From an uncultured Paenibacillaceae bacterium (lineage in GTDB: Bacteria; Bacillota; Bacilli; Paenibacillales; CALAME01), in the NCBI GenBank assembly GCA_937983035.1, contig CALKAN010000436.1:1-12419 (forward strand): 12,419 nt of DNA. The letters are read 5' to 3'. A model generated the notes under the pieces. It was not told the origin of the DNA. It saw only the letters and a program-made list of their open reading frames with translations, and did not search any database. Position 1 is the stretch's first letter, and every line of letters starts with the position of its first letter. Positions 1-6,298 of this stretch are shown here, piece after piece. The position numbers and the translations under genes were made by a program.

Positions 1-13
1 GCTCTTCCGATCT
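1..13. other. Residual Illumina sequencing adapter at contig start
   Basis: The first 13 bases, GCTCTTCCGATCT, are identical to the shared 3' end of the Illumina TruSeq read 1 and read 2 adapters, which directly abuts the insert in a library molecule. The PolC reading frame becomes convincing only from base 14 onward (Tyr-Ile-Glu-Val-Glu-Asp). This stretch is therefore an untrimmed library artefact and not chromosome. Base 13 (T) could be either adapter or genome. Confidence 0.93.
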
Positions 14-1171
14 TACATCGAAGTGGAGGACATTACGCCCGTTCAATACCCGGCGGACGATACGTCTGCGGAATGGAAGACAACGCATTTTGATTATCAT
101 GCGTATGACGAAAATTTATTAAAATTGGACATTCTCGGTCACGATGATCCGACGATGATGCGGATGCTGCATGACATCACTGGAGTGGACCCGACGACGA
201 TTCCGATGAATGATCCAAAGGTGATGAGCGTGTTTAACTCGACCGAAGCGCTCGGGGTTACGGAAGAACAAATCCGCACTCCGGTCGGGACGTACGGCAT
301 CCCGGAAATGGGCACGAAATTCGTCAGACAGATGCTGCATGAAACGAAGCCGTCCAGTTTTGCCGACTTGCTGCAAATTTCCGGATTGTCTCACGGCACC
401 GGCGTATGGGTCGGCAATGCGCAGGAACTGATTCGCAACGGCACTTGCACGATCAAGACCGTCATCGGATGCCGGGATGACATTATGATTTATTTGATTT
501 ACAACGGCTTGGAAGCATCTTTGGCATTCCAAATTACAGAGAGCGTGCGAAAAGGAAGAGGCTTGAAAGAGGAATGGATCGAGATCATGAAAGAACACAA
601 CATTCCGCAATGGTATATTGAATCGTGCCAAAAAATCGAGTATATGTTCCCGAAGGCGCACGCGGCAGCATATGTCATCTTTGCCGTTCGTACCGTGTAC
701 TATAAGCTGTATCATCCGATTGCATTCTATGCCGCTTATTTTTCAGTCAGAGCAGAGGAATTTGACGTGGACATCTTTTGTCAAGGTTACGATGCGATCT
801 ATAAAAAGCTCGATGAGATCGAAGCGAAAGGATTTGACGCTTCGCCTAAGGAAAAAAGCATGGTGCCCATTTTGGAGATGGGCCTTGAAATGACCGCGCG
901 CGGATTTTCCTTTAAAGGAATTGACTTGTATCGTTCTGCGGCGGACAAATTCAAGATCGACGGCGACAGCCTGATCCCGCCGTTTTCCGCGATTCCGGGC
1001 ATCGGATTGAATGCGGCAAGAAACATCGTTGCTGCGAGAGAAGAGGCAGAATTTATCTCGATCGAAGATTTTCAACGTAGAAGCAAGGCTTCGAAGACCG
1101 TTGTCGATACGCTGGCATCGATGGGCTGTTTTCGCGGGCTGCCGGAATCCAATCAGCTTGCCTTGTTTTGA
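14..1171 (+). CDS. polC: DNA polymerase III alpha subunit PolC, C-terminal part
   Basis: This is the last 385 residues of the Gram-positive replicative DNA polymerase, which in Bacillus is about 1,440 residues long. The frame is open from base 14; the GTG at 23 is only an internal valine codon. The product extends DNA at the replication fork while bound to the sliding clamp. Visible family features are the block PVQYPADD near the start, followed by LKLDILGHDDPTMMRML. The fingers-region stretch MIYLIYNGLEASLAF comes next, and a helix-hairpin-helix-like IPGIGLNAARNI lies about 50 residues from the end. The protein ends in QLALF, a clamp-binding pentapeptide as in other PolC proteins (QLSLF type). 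The catalytic aspartates and the exonuclease domain lie upstream of the window. No frameshift or internal stop is seen. The truncation is a contig edge, not a pseudogene. Confidence 0.97.
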   Translation, partial: YIEVEDITPVQYPADDTSAEWKTTHFDYHAYDENLLKLDILGHDDPTMMRMLHDITGVDPTTIPMNDPKVMSVFNSTEALGVTEEQIRTPVGTYGIPEMGTKFVRQMLHETKPSSFADLLQISGLSHGTGVWVGNAQELIRNGTCTIKTVIGCRDDIMIYLIYNGLEASLAFQITESVRKGRGLKEEWIEIMKEHNIPQWYIESCQKIEYMFPKAHAAAYVIFAVRTVYYKLYHPIAFYAAYFSVRAEEFDVDIFCQGYDAIYKKLDEIEAKGFDASPKEKSMVPILEMGLEMTARGFSFKGIDLYRSAADKFKIDGDSLIPPFSAIPGIGLNAARNIVAAREEAEFISIEDFQRRSKASKTVVDTLASMGCFRGLPESNQLALF

Positions 1172-1176
1172 TGCTC

Positions 1177-1205
1177 TTGTATTAGAAGGAAGCATATGGT
1201 ATAAT
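1177..1205 (+). promoter_or_regulatory. Sigma-A-type promoter upstream of rimP-nusA
   Basis: A perfect -10 box TATAAT (1200-1205) is preceded by TTGTAT (1177-1182) at the optimal 17-bp spacing. The -35 matches the consensus only in TTG. Transcription should begin near G1212. The promoter lies just after the polC stop and upstream of the hairpin at 1246-1272, so its RNA must pass that hairpin before reaching rimP. It is the best candidate for the operon promoter. Confidence 0.7.
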
Positions 1206-1245
1206 CACATTGGTGAACATTGCAAAGTGATAGGTATTCGGTACC

Positions 1246-1281
1246 GAAAGAGTGGGGAATCCCCACTCTTTCCATTTTGTT
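1246..1281 (+). terminator. Terminator-like hairpin: polC terminator and likely rimP-nusA attenuator
   Basis: GAAAGAGTGGGG (1246-1257) pairs perfectly with CCCCACTCTTTC (1261-1272) across a three-base AAT loop, a 12-bp stem with a GC-rich top. The tail CATTTTGTT (1273-1281) is U-rich but interrupted. The hairpin ends transcription from polC. It also lies about 35 nt into the transcript of the promoter at 1177-1205, so it can act as an attenuator for rimP-nusA. Interrupted U-tracts are a known property of terminators that need NusA in Bacillus subtilis. Confidence 0.8.
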
Positions 1282-1318
1282 AAGAACTTCTAAACAAATC
1301 ATTGACAGCGGCTTATTG

Positions 1319-1347
1319 GCTGAAATCTGCTTTTTCAGCGATCAGCC
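1319..1347 (+). promoter_or_regulatory. Competing hairpins in the rimP leader
   Basis: GCTGAAA (1319-1325) can pair with TTTCAGC (1333-1339) across a 7-nt loop. The overlapping segment GGCTGA (1318-1323) can instead pair with TCAGCC (1342-1347). The two folds exclude each other. The element sits about 40 nt upstream of the rimP start, after the attenuator hairpin. The rest of the 1282-1386 gap contains a lone TTGACA (1302-1307) without a good -10 box, and the rimP ribosome binding site. Function is unknown. Confidence 0.35.
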
Positions 1348-1386
1348 TCGGCTCTGAACATATAAACAATGCAAAAGTGAGGTCGA

Positions 1387-1851
1387 ATGCAAGTGGCTAA
1401 TCCGGTGAAGCAAATAGTGCAAGATTTGGTTCAACCTTATCTGGATGAACATGGATTTGAACTTGTGGACATTGAATATACAAAAGAAGGCAAAAATCGT
1501 TATTTACGCGTGTTTGTTGACAAAGAGGGCGGCATTGATTTGGAAGATTGCAGCCGAATATCCGAATATCTATCCAAAAAGCTGGACGAAGCGGATCCGA
1601 TCCGGGACGCTTATTTCTTGGAAGTTTCATCGCCTGGCGCAGAAAGACCGTTGAAGGAACCGAAAGACTTTCTGAAAGCTGTCGGCAAGAATGTATATAT
1701 TACAACCTATGAGCCTATAGAAGGCGCCAAAGAGTTCGAAGGCGAATTGACTTCTTACGATGAAGAGCATTTAACGGTGCGCGACGGCAACAAAGAAGTG
1801 CAAATTCCTGTTCCGAAGGTGGCCAGCGCAAGATTGGCGGTCATTCTTTAG
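1387..1851 (+). CDS. rimP: Ribosome maturation factor RimP
   Basis: RimP binds free 30S subunits and helps late 16S rRNA folding and assembly in the cytoplasm. The 154 residues match the usual length (156 in B. subtilis). The N-terminal alpha/beta domain contains GFELVDIEY (about residues 23-31) and LRVFVDKEGGIDLEDC (about 39-54). The conserved EVSSPGAERPLK lies near residue 80-90. It is followed by the C-terminal SH3-like beta domain ending VASARLAVIL. The start is uncertain. ATG 1387 is only 4 nt after GTGAGG (1377-1382). The in-frame GTG at 1393 (Met-Ala-Asn-Pro) would have a 10-nt spacing and also fits the family's N-terminus. rimP is first in the nusA operon in most bacteria, and nusA follows after 31 nt. 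Confidence 0.96.
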   Translation: MQVANPVKQIVQDLVQPYLDEHGFELVDIEYTKEGKNRYLRVFVDKEGGIDLEDCSRISEYLSKKLDEADPIRDAYFLEVSSPGAERPLKEPKDFLKAVGKNVYITTYEPIEGAKEFEGELTSYDEEHLTVRDGNKEVQIPVPKVASARLAVIL

Positions 1852-1882
1852 CGAACATGGTGAAAGGGGGATTTAGATCTCA

Positions 1883-2980
1883 ATGAATATTGATTTTATT
1901 GAAGCGTTGGAAGAGATTGAAAAGGAAAAAGGCATCGACAAAGATACGCTGATCGATGCGATTGAAGCAGCTTTAATATCCAGCTATAAGCGGAATTTCA
2001 ATACTGCGCAAAACGTGCGCGTCGATATTAACCGCACGACAGGCATCATTAAAGTATTTGCGAGGAAAACGGTCGTCGAAGAAGTGCTGGATCCGCGGAT
2101 GGAAATTACGCTTGACGCGGCGCGCTCCATTAATCCGAATTATTATTTTGGCGATATCGTGGAAATTGAAGTGACGCCCCGCGATTTCGGCCGGATTGCA
2201 GCGCAAACGGCAAAGCAAGTCGTTACCCAGCGCATACGCGAAGCTGAAAGAGGCTTGATCTATAACGAATATGTGGATAAGGAAGAAGACATTATTACTG
2301 GGATCGTTCAGCGGTCAGACCAGCGCAATTACTATGTTGATCTGGGCAAGGTTGAGGCTGTGCTGCCGATGAATGAAGTGATGCCGACCGAGCAGTTTAA
2401 GCACGGAGATCGAATTAAAACATATATTACGAAAGTAGAAAACACAACCAAAGGGCCGCAAATTATGTTGTCGCGCACGCATCCTGGTTTGCTGAAGCGC
2501 CTGTTTGAATTGGAAGTGCCCGAAATTTACGACGGTTTGGTAGAAATCCGTTCCGTAGCGAGAGAAGCCGGCTTTCGCTCTAAGATTGCCGTTTATTCCA
2601 ATGACCCGGAAGTCGATCCCGTAGGTTCTTGCGTCGGACCGAAAGGAATGCGCGTACAGACGATTGTCACGGAGTTGAAGGGAGAAAAAATCGATATTGT
2701 CCGATATTCGGACGATGTGAAAGCATATGTGGCCAATGCGCTCAGCCCTTCAAAAGTCATTGATGTAGAAGTGTTTGAAGAAGAGAAGATGTGCCGTGTC
2801 ATCGTTCCGGATTATCAACTGTCGCTGGCGATCGGCATCAAAGGGCAGAATGCCCGTTTGGCTGCCAAATTAACGGGGTGGAAAATTGACATCAAGAGCG
2901 AATCGCAAGCAGAAGAAGAGTTCGGCCGTTCGGATGATGCTTCGGAAGAAATGCCCCAAGATTCGATCAGCATTGATTAA
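1883..2980 (+). CDS. nusA: Transcription termination/antitermination factor NusA
   Basis: NusA binds RNA polymerase and nascent RNA. It promotes pausing and intrinsic termination and takes part in rRNA antitermination complexes. The 365 residues are close to B. subtilis NusA (371). They consist of an N-terminal RNAP-binding domain (1 to about 134), an S1 domain (about 136-200, starting IITGIVQR), and KH1 with its G252-P-K-G loop. KH2 follows with a G318-I-K-G loop and the conserved QNARLAAKLTGWKIDI. There are no C-terminal acidic repeats, as is usual in Bacillota. ATG 1883 is the first possible start after an in-frame TAG at 1874. The ribosome binding site AAAGGGGG (1863-1870) is 12 nt away, rather far. 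Expression is probably autoregulated through the hairpin at 1246-1281. Confidence 0.98.
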   Translation: MNIDFIEALEEIEKEKGIDKDTLIDAIEAALISSYKRNFNTAQNVRVDINRTTGIIKVFARKTVVEEVLDPRMEITLDAARSINPNYYFGDIVEIEVTPRDFGRIAAQTAKQVVTQRIREAERGLIYNEYVDKEEDIITGIVQRSDQRNYYVDLGKVEAVLPMNEVMPTEQFKHGDRIKTYITKVENTTKGPQIMLSRTHPGLLKRLFELEVPEIYDGLVEIRSVAREAGFRSKIAVYSNDPEVDPVGSCVGPKGMRVQTIVTELKGEKIDIVRYSDDVKAYVANALSPSKVIDVEVFEEEKMCRVIVPDYQLSLAIGIKGQNARLAAKLTGWKIDIKSESQAEEEFGRSDDASEEMPQDSISID

Positions 2981-3007
2981 TTCAGTCTATTGTCATGAGG
3001 TGATCAC

Positions 3008-3283
3008 GTGCAAAGAAAGCGAAAAATACCGCTGAGAAAATGTGTGGCTTGCCAGGAAATGAAACCGAAAAGAGATCTTGTGCGAATTGTAAAGACGCCG
3101 GAAGATGAAGTGATGATTGATTTGACTGGCAAAAAGTCAGGCCGCGGCGCTTATTTGTGCGGAGATGTGAAATGTTTTCAAACAGCGAAAAAAAATCGTT
3201 CCTTGGATCGCGCGCTGAAGCATGCTGTGCAGGAAGAAATTTATGACCAATTGGAACAAGATTTTATCAAACGTTCGCTGTGA
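3008..3283 (+). CDS. rnpM: RNase P modulator RnpM (YlxR family)
   Basis: This is a small basic RNA-binding protein of the YlxR (DUF448) family. Work in B. subtilis linked the family to modulation of RNase P, which processes tRNA 5' ends. The 91 residues show the two signature regions: an N-terminal LRKCVACQEMKPK (Cys12, Cys15) and the highly conserved GRGAYLC (residues 45-51), followed by a lysine-rich helix. The GTG start at 3008 is supported by GAGGTGATC (2997-3005), which is complementary to the end of 16S rRNA at good spacing. The gene sits between nusA and ylxQ as in nearly all Bacillota; the stop is 9 nt from the ylxQ start. Confidence 0.95.
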   Translation: MQRKRKIPLRKCVACQEMKPKRDLVRIVKTPEDEVMIDLTGKKSGRGAYLCGDVKCFQTAKKNRSLDRALKHAVQEEIYDQLEQDFIKRSL

Positions 3284-3292
3284 GGCGGTTTT

Positions 3293-3643
3293 ATGTCTAA
3301 AAATAAAAAACATGAAGTTTACGCGAAGTTATGGTCTTCCATTGGTCTTTGCATGCGCGCGGGAAAGTGCATTTCTGGCGAAGAGCTTGTGTTGAAAGCT
3401 GTTCGGAGCGGAAAGGCTGAACTGGTCATCGTTGCATCGGACGCATCTGCGAATACAGTCAAGAAATTTCAAGATAAATGCCGCTTTTATAAAGTAAATT
3501 TCTTGCAAATTGGCACTAGAGAAGAAATTGGGCGAAGTATCGGGAAAAGGGACCGAGTCGTCATCGCGATCACCGATTCCGGATTTGCGGAAATGATTCG
3601 GAAACACTCGGAAAACCTTAGTGAGGTGAAGGATATTGAGTAA
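3293..3643 (+). CDS. ylxQ: L7Ae-family ribosomal/kink-turn RNA-binding protein YlxQ
   Basis: YlxQ is an L7Ae/L30e/Gadd45-fold protein. Family members bind kink-turn RNA, and YlxQ has been annotated as a ribosomal L7Ae-like protein. Its precise cellular role is not settled. The 116 residues carry the family blocks IGLCMRAGKCISGEELVLKAVR (about 12-33), with the glycine-rich turn, and AELVIVASDASANTVKKF (about 43-60). They also carry CRFYKVN and a C-terminal RVVIAITDSGFA. GAGG (3282-3285), lying on the rnpM stop, is the ribosome binding site, 7 nt before ATG 3293. The last 8 nt overlap the infB start, so ylxQ and infB are probably translationally coupled. Confidence 0.93.
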   Translation: MSKNKKHEVYAKLWSSIGLCMRAGKCISGEELVLKAVRSGKAELVIVASDASANTVKKFQDKCRFYKVNFLQIGTREEIGRSIGKRDRVVIAITDSGFAEMIRKHSENLSEVKDIE

Positions 3644-5936
3644 AGAAAAAATTAGAGTCTATGAATATGCGAAATCGCTGAATATGAGCAGCAGGGAAAT
3701 CATCGCCATATTAAAAAAATGCGATGTTCCCGTTAATAATCATATGAGCGTCATCGATCAAGAAGCCATTGCCAAAGTGGAGGCTTATTTTAAAGACGTG
3801 CGCGAGAACGCCGCTGCGAAAATGGAGAAAGCGGAAGTATCGAGCAGCAAAGCTGCGTCCGCAGTGCAAACGCCGAAATCCAGCGGACAGGCTAAGTCAA
3901 ACAATAAGACGGCGCAAAATCAGCGTTCGCAGCAAGAGCAAGCGAGAACGAATCGGCCGAAGAACGAAGAGAAAGCCGCTTCGCCGGCTTCAGCAACGAG
4001 CGGTTTTGAGTATGATGATGACAAGACGGAAACGCTCGGCAAAACAAAAAGGAAAACGAAATCGAATTTGCGCCGATTTGATGACAATAAGACGAGTGCT
4101 TTGAAAAAGCGCGGCGATAAAAACAAGCGAAATCAAGGCAAAGGCCGCAATCAACCCGAACGCAGCGCCAAAAAAATCGACAACACGCCAAAGAAAATTA
4201 TCGTAAGAGGTCCGATGACGGTTGGTGAATTTGCCAAACTGCTGCACAAGGATGTGTCTGAGGTCATCAAGAAGCTGATGATGCTCGGCGTGATGGCTGC
4301 GATCAATCAAGAAATTGACTTGGATACGATTCAACTGGTCGCAGAAGATTATAAGATTGAAGTCGATTTGAAAATACCTGTAGACGAAGACAATTTTGAA
4401 GAAATTGAAGAACAAGATGATGAGAAAGATCTGGTCGAGCGTCCGCCGGTTGTAACGATTATGGGCCATGTCGACCATGGAAAAACGACGCTGCTGGATG
4501 CGATCCGGAACTCCAGAGTGACGGCCGGCGAAGCAGGAGGCATTACGCAGCAAATCGGTGCTTATCAAGTAGAAGTGAACGGAAAGAAAATTACGTTTCT
4601 TGACACGCCGGGACACGAAGCTTTTACGACGATGCGCGCAAGAGGTTCGAAAGTAACCGATATTACGGTGCTTGTCGTAGCTGCGGATGACGGCGTGATG
4701 CCGCAAACAGTTGAAGCGATCAATCATGCGAAAGCAGCTAATGTGCCGATCATCGTCGCGGTAAACAAAATTGACAAACCGGAGGCAAATCCGGAAAGAA
4801 TCAGACAAGAATTGATGGAATATGAATTGGTGCCCGAAGATTGGGGCGGCGATACGATTTACGTCCATGTTTCCGCATTGCACCATACTGGATTGGATGA
4901 AGTGCTTGAAATGATCTTGCTCGTTGCGGAAGTGGAAGAGCTGAAAGCAAATCCGAACAAACGTGCCCGCGGAACCGTGCTCGAAGCTGAACTGGATAAG
5001 AACCTTGGTCCGGTGGCCCGCGTCTTGATTCAAAACGGCACGTTAAAGATCGGTCATGCGTTTGTCGCAGGAGACTGCTTCGGCAGAGTGCGGGCAATGG
5101 TTAATGACAAAGGCAAGCGGGTCAAAGAAGCAGGTCCGTCTACGCCGGTTGAAATTACGGGACTTTCAGAAGTGCCGCAAGCCGGAGATCCGTTTATGGT
5201 GTTTGAAGATGAGCGCAAAGCGAGGGCGATTGCAGAACGCCGCCGAGCCAGTCATCGTCAAGACGAGCTGGGCGTGCAGAACCGCATCACGCTGGACGAT
5301 CTGTACAAACACATTCAAGAAGGCGAGATGAAAGATCTCAACGTCATTTTGAAGGCGGACACGCAAGGTTCGCTGGAAGCATTAAGAGGCGCGCTCGAGA
5401 AAATTGACGTAGAAGGCGTCAGGGTGAAATCAATTCATAACGGCGTAGGGGCCATTTCAGAATCTGATATTATTTTGGCCTCGGCATCGAATGCGATTGT
5501 CATCGGCTTTAATGTCCGCCCGGACGCGAGGGCATCCGTTTTGGCGGAGCAAGAAAAAGTAGATATTCGTTTGCACCGCGTCATCTATGCCGCGACGGAA
5601 GAAATGGAAGCAGCCATGAAAGGTTTGTTGGAGCCGGAATATGAGGAAGTAGTTACCGGACAAGCGGAAGTGCGGGAAATTTTCAAAATCAGCCGAGTCG
5701 GCACAATTGCCGGATGCATGGTCATTTCTGGAAAGATGGTTCGGAACGCGAAAGTTCGCTTAATCAGAGAAGGCGTCGTTGTGTTTGAGGGCGAGATGGA
5801 TTCGCTCAAACGATTTAAAGATGATGTCAGAGAAGTAAACCAAGGATACGAATGCGGAATATCTCTCGTTAATTTTAATGATATTAAAGAGGGAGATATT
5901 ATCGAGGCTTATGTCATGGAAGCCGTTGAGAGGTGA
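3636..5936 (+). CDS. infB: Translation initiation factor IF-2
   Basis: IF-2 is the GTPase that places fMet-tRNA on the 30S subunit and promotes 50S joining. The 766 residues begin with an IF2_N module (1 to about 53). A lysine/alanine/serine/glutamine-rich linker (about 54-190) and a second IF2_N module (from about 194, MTVGEFAKLL) follow. The GTPase domain has G1 GHVDHGKT (277-284), G2 Thr304 in GGITQQIG, G3 DTPGH (323-327), G4 NKID (377-380) and G5 SAL (413-415). Domains II-IV complete the protein, including the fMet-tRNA-binding C-terminus. All nucleotide-binding residues are intact. The TTG start at 3636 is supported by GAGGTGA (3623-3629) and lies inside the end of ylxQ. No ylxP gene follows; the infB stop is embedded in the rbfA ribosome binding site. 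Confidence 0.98.
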   Translation: MSKEKIRVYEYAKSLNMSSREIIAILKKCDVPVNNHMSVIDQEAIAKVEAYFKDVRENAAAKMEKAEVSSSKAASAVQTPKSSGQAKSNNKTAQNQRSQQEQARTNRPKNEEKAASPASATSGFEYDDDKTETLGKTKRKTKSNLRRFDDNKTSALKKRGDKNKRNQGKGRNQPERSAKKIDNTPKKIIVRGPMTVGEFAKLLHKDVSEVIKKLMMLGVMAAINQEIDLDTIQLVAEDYKIEVDLKIPVDEDNFEEIEEQDDEKDLVERPPVVTIMGHVDHGKTTLLDAIRNSRVTAGEAGGITQQIGAYQVEVNGKKITFLDTPGHEAFTTMRARGSKVTDITVLVVAADDGVMPQTVEAINHAKAANVPIIVAVNKIDKPEANPERIRQELMEYELVPEDWGGDTIYVHVSALHHTGLDEVLEMILLVAEVEELKANPNKRARGTVLEAELDKNLGPVARVLIQNGTLKIGHAFVAGDCFGRVRAMVNDKGKRVKEAGPSTPVEITGLSEVPQAGDPFMVFEDERKARAIAERRRASHRQDELGVQNRITLDDLYKHIQEGEMKDLNVILKADTQGSLEALRGALEKIDVEGVRVKSIHNGVGAISESDIILASASNAIVIGFNVRPDARASVLAEQEKVDIRLHRVIYAATEEMEAAMKGLLEPEYEEVVTGQAEVREIFKISRVGTIAGCMVISGKMVRNAKVRLIREGVVVFEGEMDSLKRFKDDVREVNQGYECGISLVNFNDIKEGDIIEAYVMEAVER

Positions 5937-5941
5937 GTCGC

Positions 5942-6298
5942 ATGTCTAAAATCAGAGCAGAAAGAGTCGGAGAGCAAATCAAAAAAGAATTAAGCCTGTT
6001 GTTTCAAAACGAATTGAAAGATCCCCGGATCGGGTTTGTTACGGTGACCGCAGTGGAGGCTTCCGGTGATTTGTCTCAAGCGAAAGTGTATCTTAGTGTT
6101 TTAGGAAACGAGGAGCAGAAGGAAGAGACTTTAGCGGCTTTGGCAAAAGCAAAAGGATTTTTGCGCAGCGAGCTCGGGAAAAGAATTCGGCTGCGGCATA
6201 CTCCCGAACTGATCTTTAAGTTCGACTCTTCGATCGATTACGGCAATCGCATCGAAACATTGCTGAGAGAATTAAACAGCGGAGGAGATCGGTCATGA
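5942..6298 (+). CDS. rbfA: 30S ribosome-binding factor RbfA
   Basis: RbfA binds the 30S subunit near helix 1 of 16S rRNA and supports its late maturation and cold-tolerant assembly. From ATG 5942 the protein has 118 residues, as in B. subtilis (117). It shows the KH-like family blocks RAERVGEQIKKEL, LKDPRIGFVTVT, SGDLSQAKVY and the C-terminal IDYGNRIETLL. A GTG at 5933 would add three residues, but it overlaps the infB stop and lies inside the ribosome binding site GAGAGGTGA (5928-5936), which is well spaced for ATG 5942. I therefore chose the ATG. The gene overlaps nrnA by 4 nt (ATGA), suggesting coupling. Confidence 0.96.
   Translation: MSKIRAERVGEQIKKELSLLFQNELKDPRIGFVTVTAVEASGDLSQAKVYLSVLGNEEQKEETLAALAKAKGFLRSELGKRIRLRHTPELIFKFDSSIDYGNRIETLLRELNSGGDRS

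Noticed and set aside
14..1171. polC as a pseudogene because it lacks a start and N-terminal domains
   Set aside because: The missing part is due to the contig edge. The visible frame is intact to the QLALF clamp-binding end.
1213..1230. Five-codon GTG-initiated leader peptide in the rimP leader (Met-Asn-Ile-Ala-Lys)
   Set aside because: The expected transcript start is at about 1212, leaving no room for a ribosome binding site, and there is no run of regulatory codons.
1302..1330. Second rimP promoter based on the perfect -35 TTGACA (1302-1307)
   Set aside because: No -10 resembling TATAAT is present at 15-18 bp (ATCTGC at 17 bp), and the TATAAA at 1361 is about 54 bp away.
3990..5033. Open frame of 347 codons on the minus strand opposite infB
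   Set aside because: It lies antiparallel to the fully conserved infB frame, has no recognisable domain or ribosome binding site, and its composition is what the complement of a coding strand gives.
5933..5941. Upstream GTG start for rbfA
   Set aside because: It overlaps the infB stop and is part of the ribosome binding site GAGAGGTGA that is correctly spaced for ATG 5942. The ATG also gives the family's usual length.
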